A DNA stretch of 37,384 nucleotides from Candidatus Nitrosocosmicus agrestis (GTDB taxonomy: Archaea; Thermoproteota; Nitrososphaeria; Nitrososphaerales; Nitrososphaeraceae): the NCBI RefSeq assembly GCF_008389435.1, contig NZ_VUYS01000026.1, positions 1 through 37,384 on the forward strand, given 5' to 3'. Shown here piece after piece: positions 5,999 through 13,401 of this stretch (positions are counted from its first letter, which is position 1; each line of letters starts with the position of its first letter). Below the pieces are notes generated by a model that was not told the origin of the DNA, searched no databases, and worked only from the letters and a program-made list of their open reading frames with translations. Both the position numbers and the translations under genes were made by a program.

Positions 5999-8029
5999 TT
6001 ATAATGTTTTAGTTACATAAGGACCATTATTAGTATATCCAAATTTCCTGTAATAGTCGCGTGTGCCTATAGCGCTGATAACCGAAAGCGTCTTTAAATT
6101 GAATTCGTCTTTACATATTTTTTCTGCTTCTGCAAGAAGGGATTTTCCCAGCCCCTTGTGCTGTACCGCAAGCTTAGCGAGGTTATCGATGCTTTCTTTC
6201 TTAAAAATGTCCAAACTTATTGTGTTAAAGTAACTGTCTTTTTCTTCTGTTGTGCTTGGCGGCATAGTTTGATTTATTTTTTTATTTGGTCGAGAGATTG
6301 ACTCAACCAAACCATAAACATGCAACTCCCTGACTATCGCCGATACATAATTGTTAGAGGGTTTGGTGGATTCATCAATAAAGCGGTCTTTATTAAAGTA
6401 GGGAGTTGCACCTGATTTTGTTGTTGTTGCTGGTTTTGTAGATATAGGGGAATCTCCTTGCAATTCTTTTCTTAAGGGATTTGTCATAATTCTTAGTCTG
6501 AGAAATCCAAGCAAGAGATTGCCGTTGTCCATTTCATATGAAAGAAAGATTTCTTTACCGCCAGAAGCAAAATAATCTGTTCGCGTTAACGTAGGTTCCA
6601 TATCCAATATTTTTTCGGATTGATTCAAAAGTCCCACCTCCCTGCATCGGATACACTTGCACTTTATTCCTTGGCTTTTAAGTTCATCCAAAACGAGTTG
6701 TCTTACGTTACCTATTTTGGGTCCGGCTACAATATCTTCAGGTTCTATTTCCCTTTGGATTCTCATTATTCGAACCCACGGCGGTATTTTCTTTTTTACT
6801 TCCACCAAAAGTTTTACCAAGTCATTTGTTTGATAGCTATCATATTTTCCCCTTTGATGAAGCTCAAACAATCCAGTATTAGGGACAACCAGTGTTGGGT
6901 AAATCTTTAACATGTCTGGCTTTAGTCGATCGTCTGTAAACAAGGTAACAGCATCTTTTAGGTCCTGTGAAAAATCTGACCCGGGCAAACCGGGCATCAT
7001 ATGCGCTCCTATTTTAAATCCACAATTTCTAGATACATAAAATGCTTCGTAAACATCCTCCAAAGAATGACCACGATTGACCAATCTAAAAACTTGATCA
7101 CTTAAAGATTGAACTCCTAGCTCTATCCTAGTAGTTCCTAAATCTAACATCATATTAACATGACTTAATTTACAGTAATCCGGTTTAGTTTCCACCGTTA
7201 ATCCAACACATCTAACAGATGCAGATTGATTTTCCAGTTGCGCGTTAATCAGAGACTCCAAATTGGGAGCAGGATGATTAGCTGATAAGGCTATCGATGA
7301 TGAGGATGAGGATGAGGATGAGGATGAGAACGCTGTTACCGTTTGCGATGATGATGGTGGTGATAAATGTGATGTCGACTTGTTTAATACAGTTTGCTGT
7401 GATGGGTTATTCTCTTTGACCAGTTCTTTCAAGGATTCTGAAAATAACAGTACAGATTCGTTATTGATTTTGAATGAATTTAATGCTCTATAAAGTTTTT
7501 CAGCAAAATAAATTTGATATTCTTTAGGATAATATGGAAACGTTCCGCCAACTACGACCAATTCCACTTTACTCACTTCATGTCCCCTATCAGCCAATTG
7601 CCTTACTTTGGTAAGTACCTGTTCATATGGATCGTAGTTTAGCTGCTGGGCAATAATGGTAGAGGGTTCTGTCCCTATATAACTAAGTGGTGTGTTATAG
7701 TCCTTTCCACCTGGACAGTATATGCACCTGCCATGGGGGCAATCATAAGGCATTGGCATAACCGTTACAACTGCAACTCCTGACTGCGTTTTCACTGGTT
7801 TTATTCGCAAGAGTTTTTTGTAGTAGCTATCATTCGGAATAAACCTTAAAATTTCACTATATTTTGGGGTGCTATCTAATCTATATTCTGCACATTTAGT
7901 TTTAATTAACTTGTTAATTTGGGCAATCGATAACCTGGTCAATTTATCATTACCATCATGACTTAGAATTGAATTGGCAATATCTAGACAAATTGTGTCT
8001 CGAATACTTTGAGAATTATTGTTTATCAT
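5999..8029 (-). CDS. elp3: Elp3-type tRNA uridine-34 modification enzyme (radical SAM + GNAT)
   Basis: Elp3 installs a carboxymethyl-type group on C5 of wobble uridine in tRNA using acetyl-CoA and S-adenosylmethionine. Archaea use Elp3 alone. The radical SAM cluster is C97-x4-C102-x2-C105 (CPHGRCIYC). The family motifs VGGTFPYYPKEYQ, GLTVETKPDYC, ELGVQSL and KIYPTLV follow. The GNAT acetyltransferase domain fills the last 150 residues, with the acetyl-CoA loop HKGLGKSLL and the end RDYYRKFGYT. At 676 residues it is about 130 longer than usual, because of a Ser-rich insertion (about 210-255) and a Lys/Thr/Ser loop near 540-620. Start ATG at 8029. It is followed 5 bases later by lysS; lysine tRNA is a known Elp3 substrate class in other organisms. 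Confidence 0.93.
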   Translation of the reverse strand: MINNNSQSIRDTICLDIANSILSHDGNDKLTRLSIAQINKLIKTKCAEYRLDSTPKYSEILRFIPNDSYYKKLLRIKPVKTQSGVAVVTVMPMPYDCPHGRCIYCPGGKDYNTPLSYIGTEPSTIIAQQLNYDPYEQVLTKVRQLADRGHEVSKVELVVVGGTFPYYPKEYQIYFAEKLYRALNSFKINNESVLLFSESLKELVKENNPSQQTVLNKSTSHLSPPSSSQTVTAFSSSSSSSSSSSIALSANHPAPNLESLINAQLENQSASVRCVGLTVETKPDYCKLSHVNMMLDLGTTRIELGVQSLSDQVFRLVNRGHSLEDVYEAFYVSRNCGFKIGAHMMPGLPGSDFSQDLKDAVTLFTDDRLKPDMLKIYPTLVVPNTGLFELHQRGKYDSYQTNDLVKLLVEVKKKIPPWVRIMRIQREIEPEDIVAGPKIGNVRQLVLDELKSQGIKCKCIRCREVGLLNQSEKILDMEPTLTRTDYFASGGKEIFLSYEMDNGNLLLGFLRLRIMTNPLRKELQGDSPISTKPATTTKSGATPYFNKDRFIDESTKPSNNYVSAIVRELHVYGLVESISRPNKKINQTMPPSTTEEKDSYFNTISLDIFKKESIDNLAKLAVQHKGLGKSLLAEAEKICKDEFNLKTLSVISAIGTRDYYRKFGYTNNGPYVTKTL
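7296..7328. repeat. GATGAG hexanucleotide repeat in elp3
   Basis: The 33-base tract is made of GATGAG units with one GAT variant at the start. On the minus strand it encodes most of a run of about a dozen serines in Elp3 between two conserved parts of the radical SAM domain. A hexamer repeat changes length without shifting frame, so it is a likely length-variable site between strains. Confidence 0.75.
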
Positions 8030-8066
8030 CGATTAAACCCATATTTTTAAAGACGAGGCGTGTCTC

Positions 8067-8080
8067 TTGTACCAGTACAA
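8067..8080. promoter_or_regulatory. Operator-like near-palindrome upstream of elp3
   Basis: TTGTAC and GTACAA are perfect inverted arms separated by CA. The site lies 38-51 bases before the elp3 start, where an archaeal regulator could act on initiation. No regulator is identified, so the role is inferred from position and symmetry only. Confidence 0.3.
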
Positions 8081-8288
8081 ATAGACCAAAATAATCTTTT
8101 CTGCACAACCTGATAACGGTACCCAAAAAAGCTAAAGGATAGAATGTATGTAAAAAACTATAAATAATTTTCTTATTCTTGTTGACAAAATTATAAAAAA
8201 ATACAGTTAATTTTTTTTGAAAAAGAGAATTATTAGTTTGTTTAGAAAAAAAGGAATATTTTTCTTATAGTGGATATAATAGAAGGCA

Positions 8289-8325
8289 AATAATCAACTT
8301 CAATGAAAAAATAAAGTTGGTTATT
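8289..8325 (-). terminator. Hairpin downstream of purM
   Basis: Bases 8289-8300 pair with 8314-8325 over 12 positions (one mispaired or wobble position) around a 13-base loop. It starts 18 bases beyond the purM stop. The AT-rich tract beyond it is compatible with termination or 3'-end protection; archaeal termination itself depends mainly on T runs. Confidence 0.35.
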
Positions 8326-8343
8326 ACTATGGCTTTGAAAAAC

Positions 8344-9534
8344 TTACAATTTCACCAAGGTGCTGCTGCTTTTGCTGCTTTTTCTTCCTCTTGCTAATTC
8401 TCTTTCTATTCTATGTACTATTTCTCTCCCCATTTCTCTTTTTCTTCCCTTTTCTATTTCTTTGTCTTTTTCATCGGCCAAAACCTTTAGATAAGTCGCT
8501 CCACTTCCGTTACCTTTAATATGACCAATTTTTGTCGATTCAACTCCCTCATTTGCCAAGGCGGTTATAATGTGATCACTTTCTTTTTTTGGAGCAACAA
8601 CGCAAAATCCTATTCCCATATTAAAGGTTCTGTACATTTCCTCAACGTCCATGACCCCATCTATCTGTAGCTGCTTGAAAATACCTTTAATTTGTGGTAA
8701 ACTGTCCAAAATAAAGTCAACTTTTTGATTAAGTCTACCCAGTTTTGTAAATGCACCTCCGGTTATGTGTGCTAAGCCGTGAATTTTTCTTCCAAATGAT
8801 TCTATTACATTTAAAACGGGTTTGGTATAAATTGCTGTAGGTTTTAAAAGTTCCTTTCCCACAGTTGATTTTAAAAACTCTGGTTTTTCATCTATTTTGT
8901 ACTTGTCAAGCAAAATTTTTCGAGCCAATGTATAACCATTTGAATGAAGGCCAGAACTTTTTAACCCGATAATTACATCCTCGTTTCGTATCGAGTCACC
9001 AAGCATTAATCTGTTTCTTTGCTGTACTCCAAGACACATTCCTGCCAAATCAAAATTGTATTTTTCCCTAAATCCTGTGATAATATCTGGAAGGATGGCC
9101 GTTTCTCCGCCCACTATTGCCATGTTTGATAGCCGCGCCCCCTTGACTAGACCCTTTGTCAAATCATTTAACAGCGTATCGTTGGTCTCTTGCAAGGCAA
9201 CATATGAAAGGTAACCAACTGGAGTTGCACCAACACATATAGTATCATTGACATTCATTGCTACACAATCAATACCGATGGTATCATACTTGTTCATCAT
9301 TTGAGCAATCAGAATTTTTGATCCCACCCCGTCAGTGTGCATCGAAAAAAGTAAATCTCCAAACCGGATTATTCCGGCATAATGCCCAAATCCTGTTACT
9401 ACGTTTCCTTTTCTTGGTAAGACATGTGTACTGGCAATTGACTTGCCCATCAAATATTGTAAAGATTTTATTTTTTTTACATCAATTCCTACATCACTAT
9501 ACTTTAGTTTCTTTTTTTTAGGTGATTCATCCAA
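8344..9534 (-). CDS. purM: Phosphoribosylformylglycinamidine cyclo-ligase (AIR synthetase)
   Basis: This enzyme closes the imidazole ring in purine synthesis, turning FGAM to AIR with ATP. Diagnostic stretches are GNVVTGFGHYAGI, FSMHTDGVGSKI, GIDCVAMNVNDTICVGATPV, VGGETAILPDI, LKSSGLHSNGYTLAR and GLAHITGGAF. The 396-residue protein is about 50 residues longer than usual because of a highly charged Lys/Glu/Arg tail (from about 350) that ends in serines. The start codon is TTG at 9534, supported by a TATA box (TTTATAAA, 9563-9570) at the spacing of a leaderless transcript; an ATG at 9530 is out of frame. It stands alone between citrate synthase and elp3 on the same strand. Confidence 0.95.
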   Translation of the reverse strand: MDESPKKKKLKYSDVGIDVKKIKSLQYLMGKSIASTHVLPRKGNVVTGFGHYAGIIRFGDLLFSMHTDGVGSKILIAQMMNKYDTIGIDCVAMNVNDTICVGATPVGYLSYVALQETNDTLLNDLTKGLVKGARLSNMAIVGGETAILPDIITGFREKYNFDLAGMCLGVQQRNRLMLGDSIRNEDVIIGLKSSGLHSNGYTLARKILLDKYKIDEKPEFLKSTVGKELLKPTAIYTKPVLNVIESFGRKIHGLAHITGGAFTKLGRLNQKVDFILDSLPQIKGIFKQLQIDGVMDVEEMYRTFNMGIGFCVVAPKKESDHIITALANEGVESTKIGHIKGNGSGATYLKVLADEKDKEIEKGRKREMGREIVHRIERELARGRKSSKSSSTLVKL

Positions 9535-9562
9535 GAGGCTATCTAGTAAAGTTCTCCAGGCA

Positions 9563-9570
9563 TTTATAAA
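9563..9570 (-). promoter_or_regulatory. TATA box of purM
   Basis: TTTATAAA is centred about 32 bases upstream of the TTG start at 9534, consistent with a transcript whose 5' end is within a few bases of the start codon. It supports TTG as the true start. Confidence 0.45.
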
Positions 9571-9593
9571 TTTAGATCTGGATGTGTTATAAT

Positions 9594-9613
9594 AGTTACC
9601 AGTTTACGTAACT
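9594..9613. repeat. Short hairpin, copy 2 of a repeated intergenic motif
   Basis: AGTTAC and GTAACT pair around the loop CAGTTTAC. Arms and loop size equal those at 678-697. It begins 5 bases beyond the citrate synthase stop on the minus strand, and a T run (minus-strand A run) lies at its edge. It may mark the 3' end of the citrate synthase transcript. Confidence 0.4.
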
Positions 9614-9618
9614 GTTTT

Positions 9619-10848
9619 TTAGCTAGGCTGAAACTTTCTCTTAATTAAATCAATATATTCACAACCCATGGGACCGCAGTACCTTCCTACGTATACGGCC
9701 TTTGGTCTATACAAGGCTGGCTTTGGAGCCGCTTCTGCGAATTTTTCTTCAATTATATGGGCATTCCAACCGGCTATACGGGAAATGGCAAAGATTGGAG
9801 TATTAAGATCCATTGGTATTCCTAAACTATAGTAAAGTGAGGCACTATAAAGGTCTACATTTGGATATATGTGCATCTTACGCGTGTCCCACATTATTTT
9901 TTTAGTAACCAATTCAATTTTCTCTGTCATTTCAAACCACTTCGTATTTTTTTCTTTAGAAATGGCTCGAGAGAGGCTAGCAAGAACTTCTGACCGAGGA
10001 TCGGTGGTTCGGTACACAGCATGTCCCATTCCCATTACTCTGCCCCCGCTTTGTATTCTTCTTTTTATCCAATCTTCAACCTTATCTATACTTCCCATAT
10101 CCAGTAACATTTTCATTACCTGAATATTAGCTCCTCCATGAAGCTCGCCTGACAGCGCACCAACGGCTCCACCAATACTTGCATAAATACTGGCTCTCGT
10201 TGAAGCAATTTCTCTGGCAGCAAAGGTAGAAGCATTGAAACTGTGCTCCGCATGCAAGATAAGACTAATATCAAAAATTTTTGAAACCTCATGTTTTGGA
10301 TTCTCCCCGTATAGCATGTACAAGAAATTATGCGCATGGGAATTATCACCAAGTGGGTTCACCGGCTCCTTGTTGTTTCGTATTCTATCCCAGGCTGCCA
10401 CTAGGGTTGGAATTTTTGCAATTAAAGATACAGCACGCTCGATATTTGCCTCCTTGGATTCATCCGATCTATCAGTATCATAGTCAGCTAGTTCCAATAC
10501 AGAGGACTGCAAAACATCCATTGGGTGTGCAGTCAATGGTCTATTTTTCATATTAAGGAAGACGGACTCTGGAACTGCTCTATATTTTATCAATTTATTG
10601 TTAAAATCGGTTAACTCTTTTTCTAATGGAAGGTCACCGAACAAAAGCAAATAGGCAGTCTCCTCATAGGTGGAATTGTTGGCCAGGTCAAGAATATCAT
10701 ATCCCCTGTAAATTAACTTACCATTTTCGCCGTCTATTGAGCAGATCTTTGTATCTGCTACTTCGATATTTCTCAAACCTATGTTACGCGTATCCAATAA
10801 TGTAATTTTATTATCAAATATGAATATTAAAATAATTCTATTTACCAC
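9619..10848 (-). CDS. gltA: Citrate synthase
   Basis: It condenses acetyl-CoA and oxaloacetate to citrate, the entry step of the TCA cycle, in the cytoplasm. Family motifs are DGENGKLIYRGYDI, LAHPMDVLQSSV-like region (RPLTAHPMDVL), the two catalytic histidines in GELHGGAN and MGMGHAVYRTTDPR, and the catalytic Asp region in NVDLYSASLYY. The length of 409 is slightly above the usual archaeal 375-385 because of about 20 extra N-terminal residues. The GTG at 10848 is chosen since a TATA-like TTTATTTAAG lies about 30 bases upstream (10874-10883). Internal TTG codons at the conserved NIGLRN stretch are the alternative. It is divergent from nadE with a short shared promoter region. Confidence 0.95.
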   Translation of the reverse strand: MVNRIILIFIFDNKITLLDTRNIGLRNIEVADTKICSIDGENGKLIYRGYDILDLANNSTYEETAYLLLFGDLPLEKELTDFNNKLIKYRAVPESVFLNMKNRPLTAHPMDVLQSSVLELADYDTDRSDESKEANIERAVSLIAKIPTLVAAWDRIRNNKEPVNPLGDNSHAHNFLYMLYGENPKHEVSKIFDISLILHAEHSFNASTFAAREIASTRASIYASIGGAVGALSGELHGGANIQVMKMLLDMGSIDKVEDWIKRRIQSGGRVMGMGHAVYRTTDPRSEVLASLSRAISKEKNTKWFEMTEKIELVTKKIMWDTRKMHIYPNVDLYSASLYYSLGIPMDLNTPIFAISRIAGWNAHIIEEKFAEAAPKPALYRPKAVYVGRYCGPMGCEYIDLIKRKFQPS

Positions 10849-10873
10849 AAATCATCACCTATCAGGGTGTTGG

Positions 10874-10883
10874 CTTAAATAAA
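10874..10883 (-). promoter_or_regulatory. TATA-like box of citrate synthase
   Basis: Read on the minus strand the sequence is TTTATTTAAG, centred about 30 bases before the GTG at 10848. This spacing favours a near-leaderless transcript starting at that GTG. Confidence 0.4.
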
Positions 10884-10946
10884 AAAATCCAATTGATGAC
10901 AATCCAAACAAATTTAATTGAAAATTTACTATTTTTTTTAAATTAT

Positions 10947-11753
10947 ATGGAACTTGAAGCTGTTCGTAAATCAATTGTGAGTTTTATCAAAACAGAGGTC
11001 CACAATAGGGGAACCACTGGAGCCGTTATAGGTGTTTCCGGCGGAATTGACTCTGCAGTTATGGTAGCACTTGCAGCTGAAGCACTTGGAAACGAACACG
11101 TCTTTGGGCTAATTTTGCCCGACTCGGACATAACCCCTATTTCTGACGTTATAGACGCTACAAATCTTTGTATAAAATTAAATATTGAATTTCGGAAAAT
11201 CTATATTAACGAGCCAAAGGCAGGTTTTCAAAAGATTTTAGATGAAACCGAAAACAGGTTACTTCAAGGAAATCTTGTAGCAAGGATCAGAATGTGCATT
11301 ATGTATTATTATTCCGGCCTGTTAAAAAAATTGGTTTTAGGAACATCAAACAAAACCGAACTCGAACTGGGATATTTTACGAAATACGGCGATGGTGGAG
11401 CGGATTTGCTTCCACTTGGCGACCTTTATAAAACAAATGTATTTGAATTGGCTAGGCATCTAAACATACCTGAAAATATCACTAACAAAAAAAGCAGTGC
11501 CCGCCTTTGGCCAGGACAGGTGACAGAAGAAGAACTAGGTGTTTCATTTCCCTTACTAGACGGGATTCTTAAACGTATAAATGAGTTATATTGTGCTGTT
11601 GATTCCAAAAAAGTTTACGATTTAGATGAGAAGATTATTAAAGATTTAGCTGAGGATTTTCCTTCTATCGATTTGGATTCTATTAGAGGTGTTTACAAAT
11701 TATCTCGGCTAAACCGTCATAAAGTAACACCACCTCCCGTGTGTAAGTTTTAG
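10947..11753 (+). CDS. nadE: NH3-dependent NAD+ synthetase
   Basis: It amidates nicotinic acid adenine dinucleotide to NAD+ with ATP and ammonia. From ATG 10947 the protein has 268 residues, the usual size of the stand-alone enzyme without a glutaminase domain. The ATP pyrophosphatase loop is SGGIDS at 31-36. Other family stretches are LGTSNKTELELGYFTKYGDG, ADLLPLGDLYKT and SARLWPGQVTEEELG. The frame stays open 54 bases further upstream, but that part adds a hydrophobic stretch foreign to the family. The C-terminal end KVTPPPVCKF is typical. It is divergent from citrate synthase and followed by the IS at 11847. Confidence 0.95.
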   Translation: MELEAVRKSIVSFIKTEVHNRGTTGAVIGVSGGIDSAVMVALAAEALGNEHVFGLILPDSDITPISDVIDATNLCIKLNIEFRKIYINEPKAGFQKILDETENRLLQGNLVARIRMCIMYYYSGLLKKLVLGTSNKTELELGYFTKYGDGGADLLPLGDLYKTNVFELARHLNIPENITNKKSSARLWPGQVTEEELGVSFPLLDGILKRINELYCAVDSKKVYDLDEKIIKDLAEDFPSIDLDSIRGVYKLSRLNRHKVTPPPVCKF

Positions 11754-11838
11754 CAATACGGAAAAGGAAATGAGAGTTGGAGAGGAAGGTAGTTGGAGGG
11801 GAAGACAGTATTGTGAAATCACACTAAAGGAAACCTCT

Positions 11839-11846
11839 AATAATTC
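11839..11846. repeat. Target-site duplication, left copy
   Basis: AATAATTC directly abuts the left inverted repeat of the IS and is repeated exactly at 12527-12534. An 8-bp duplication is the hallmark of the IS6/IS26 family and shows that the element arrived here by transposition. Confidence 0.85.
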
Positions 11847-12526
11847 GGCTCTGTTCACTTAAGGAAATCTTATAGCTTGAAGATATCCCATCTCTTTTAT
11901 GAACACGAGAAACAGAACACCTTCAGAATACATATGCTATGGTTTGTATTTGTATTTTTCAGGTCTGTCTCTTAGGAGAACTTCTGAAAGACTATCTTGT
12001 TTTATCAAGCGGAACCATGTATCGATTTGGAATTGGATTCAGGAATACCATCCCATAAAGATATCATCCAAACGAAAGAGAATTTCAGAATTCATTGTAT
12101 AGATGAGACCCCATGTTGAAGGTCGGCTTAGAGTACATCTGTCTATGGATTGCTATCGAACCAAAAAAAAACAAACAGATCCTCGCACTAACTATCTCAA
12201 AGGAGAGAAACATGTTTGTTGCCGAACACTTTCTAGCAGGTATTGTTAGAGAGTATGGAAAGCATGTATCCAGTTTCTACAGATGGTGGTACATGGTATC
12301 CAATGGGTTGTAGGTTCCTTGGAATTGAACATCACATTCATTCCTCTGTGGAGAAAAGCTTGATAGAACGAACAATGCAATATATTAAGGATAGAACCGA
12401 ATGCTTTGATGACTACTTTCCGTGTAGAATGAAGAATTGTAAGTTAAAGCATGTAAGCAACTGGTTAAATCTCTTTGTCGTCGATTATCATAACAAGGAG
12501 TTAAAACGCGTTAACTGAACAGAGCC
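11847..12526 (+). mobile_element. IS6-like insertion sequence, complete ends, transposase broken
   Basis: The 680-bp element is bounded by perfect 11-bp inverted repeats, GGCTCTGTTCA at the left and TGAACAGAGCC at the right. It is flanked by an exact 8-bp direct repeat, AATAATTC. Size, end sequence and duplication length fit the IS6 (IS240-like) family. The single transposase frame is interrupted, so the copy is probably immobile by itself but could be moved in trans. A diverged second copy is seen at the window's left edge. It landed between nadE and aroA', about 30 bases upstream of the aroA' TATA box. Confidence 0.88.
11899..12518 (+). pseudogene. IS6-like DDE transposase, frameshifted
   Basis: The gene lies in three frames. 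Part 1 (11899-12102) has the N-terminal segment with YGLYLYFSGLSLRRTSERL. It ends at a stop exactly where the first catalytic motif (DET) should follow; the bases GATGAGACC are present just after it in another frame. Part 2 (12113-12313) carries GLEYICLWIAIEPKKNKQIL. Around 12255-12270 the frame shifts again, and part 3 (to 12518) holds STDGGTWYP with the second Asp and IERTMQYIKDRTECFDDYFP with the Glu. Rejoined, it would be about 200 residues, a full-length enzyme. At least two separate indels are needed, so programmed frameshifting is unlikely. Confidence 0.85.
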
Positions 12527-12534
12527 AATAATTC
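12527..12534. repeat. Target-site duplication, right copy
   Basis: AATAATTC follows the right inverted repeat directly and equals 11839-11846. With the IS and one copy removed, nadE and aroA' would be about 0.7 kb closer. Confidence 0.85.
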
Positions 12535-12556
12535 TGATAGTTAAAAAACCATATCA

Positions 12557-12566
12557 CTTTTAAATA
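12557..12566 (+). promoter_or_regulatory. TATA box of the shikimate cluster (aroA')
   Basis: CTTTTAAATA is centred about 27 bases upstream of ATG 12589, as expected for a leaderless transcript. The IS ends at 12526, some 30 bases further upstream, so the core promoter is intact but its upstream context has been replaced. Confidence 0.5.
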
Positions 12567-12588
12567 GGTGAACAAATTTTCTTCTATT

Positions 12589-13401
12589 ATGGTCCTTGGG
12601 AAAGAAATTAGATTAAATCGTATTCTGAAGAATGGAAAAATGCTGTGTATCCCTTTGGATCATGGGATTAGCAGTGGTCCTCTACCTGGCATTAAAAATA
12701 TCTCTGAATTAATAAGAAAAACTCAAACTGCAGGTTTAACTTGCATCTTGCTTAATAAGGGTATAATCAAAACTTTACCCGAACCGCCTCAAATTGGAGT
12801 GATTGCTCATATGTCAGCTGCAACGTCACTAGGACCTGATCCGAATAACAAAATTCTGATGGGATCAGTCAAAGAAGCCATACGCTTGGGCGCTGATGCA
12901 GTTTCATTACATATTAACATTGGCTCAAAGGAGGAACCAAAAATGCTTTACAAACTAGGATTAGTATCTGATGAATGCAATGAGTGGAATATCCCCCTTG
13001 TAGCTATGATGTATCCAAGAGGCGAAAATATCAAGAATCCCCATGATCCAAGTATAGTTGCCCATACCGCCAGAGTCGGTGCTGAAGCTGGTGCAGACAT
13101 TGTGAAAACGGTTTATACTGGAGATATTGATTCCTTCAGAGGAGTAATTCAAAGCTGTCCCGTTCCCATTGTTATTGCAGGTGGCCCTAAAACTCATAAT
13201 GATGCGGAGACACTTGAAATGTGTGCAGATGCAATGAAGGCTGGAGCCATTGGTGTAACTTTTGGAAGAAACATTTTTCAGCATAAGAATCCAAATGAAA
13301 TAATAAAAGCATTGTATTCTATTATTTTTGAAAAGAATTATAATGAAAGAGGTAAATCTGCTGAATTCAAAAACGCGAGGATCAGCAAAAAAAAATCCTA
13401 A
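12589..13401 (+). CDS. aroA': 2-amino-3,7-dideoxy-D-threo-hept-6-ulosonate synthase
   Basis: This aldolase-family enzyme starts the archaeal shikimate route that bypasses DAHP, condensing a deoxy-hexulose phosphate with aspartate semialdehyde. The fold is a class I fructose-bisphosphate aldolase-type barrel with CIPLDHGISSGP near the start, VSLHINIGS, MMYPRGENI, the Schiff-base lysine in ADIVKTVYTGD and the phosphate loop VIAGGPK. From ATG 12589 the protein is 270 residues, the family norm. A GTG at 12568 is in frame, but the TATA box at 12557-12566 leaves no room for it. aroB' begins inside its last 59 bases. The symbol follows the MJ0400-type naming. Confidence 0.92.
   Translation: MVLGKEIRLNRILKNGKMLCIPLDHGISSGPLPGIKNISELIRKTQTAGLTCILLNKGIIKTLPEPPQIGVIAHMSAATSLGPDPNNKILMGSVKEAIRLGADAVSLHINIGSKEEPKMLYKLGLVSDECNEWNIPLVAMMYPRGENIKNPHDPSIVAHTARVGAEAGADIVKTVYTGDIDSFRGVIQSCPVPIVIAGGPKTHNDAETLEMCADAMKAGAIGVTFGRNIFQHKNPNEIIKALYSIIFEKNYNERGKSAEFKNARISKKKS

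Larger units (their letters stand above)
8030..8343. other. Intergenic region between elp3 and purM (314 bp)
   Basis: No protein gene is seen. Next to elp3 there is a TATA-like sequence (8041-8050) and a near-palindrome TTGTACCAGTACAA (8067-8080). Next to purM there is a 12-bp hairpin (8289-8325). The middle is AT-rich with several T and A runs that could act as archaeal terminators for purM. Confidence 0.55.

Noticed and set aside
7296-7328. CRISPR-like repeat array
   Set aside because: It is a tandem hexamer without spacers, inside the elp3 coding frame.
10893-10946. Upstream extension of nadE
   Set aside because: The 18 extra residues are hydrophobic and absent from the family, whose N-terminus matches the ATG at 10947.
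12113-12313. Separate small protein gene inside the IS
   Set aside because: The translation matches the middle of the transposase (GLEYICLWIAIEPKKNKQ), so it is a piece of the frameshifted gene.
1-12526. Composite transposon bounded by two IS copies in inverted orientation
   Set aside because: The DNA between them carries ordinary core genes (lysS, elp3, purM, gltA, nadE), the two IS copies differ by about 20 percent, and the right copy has its own 8-bp target duplication, showing an independent insertion.
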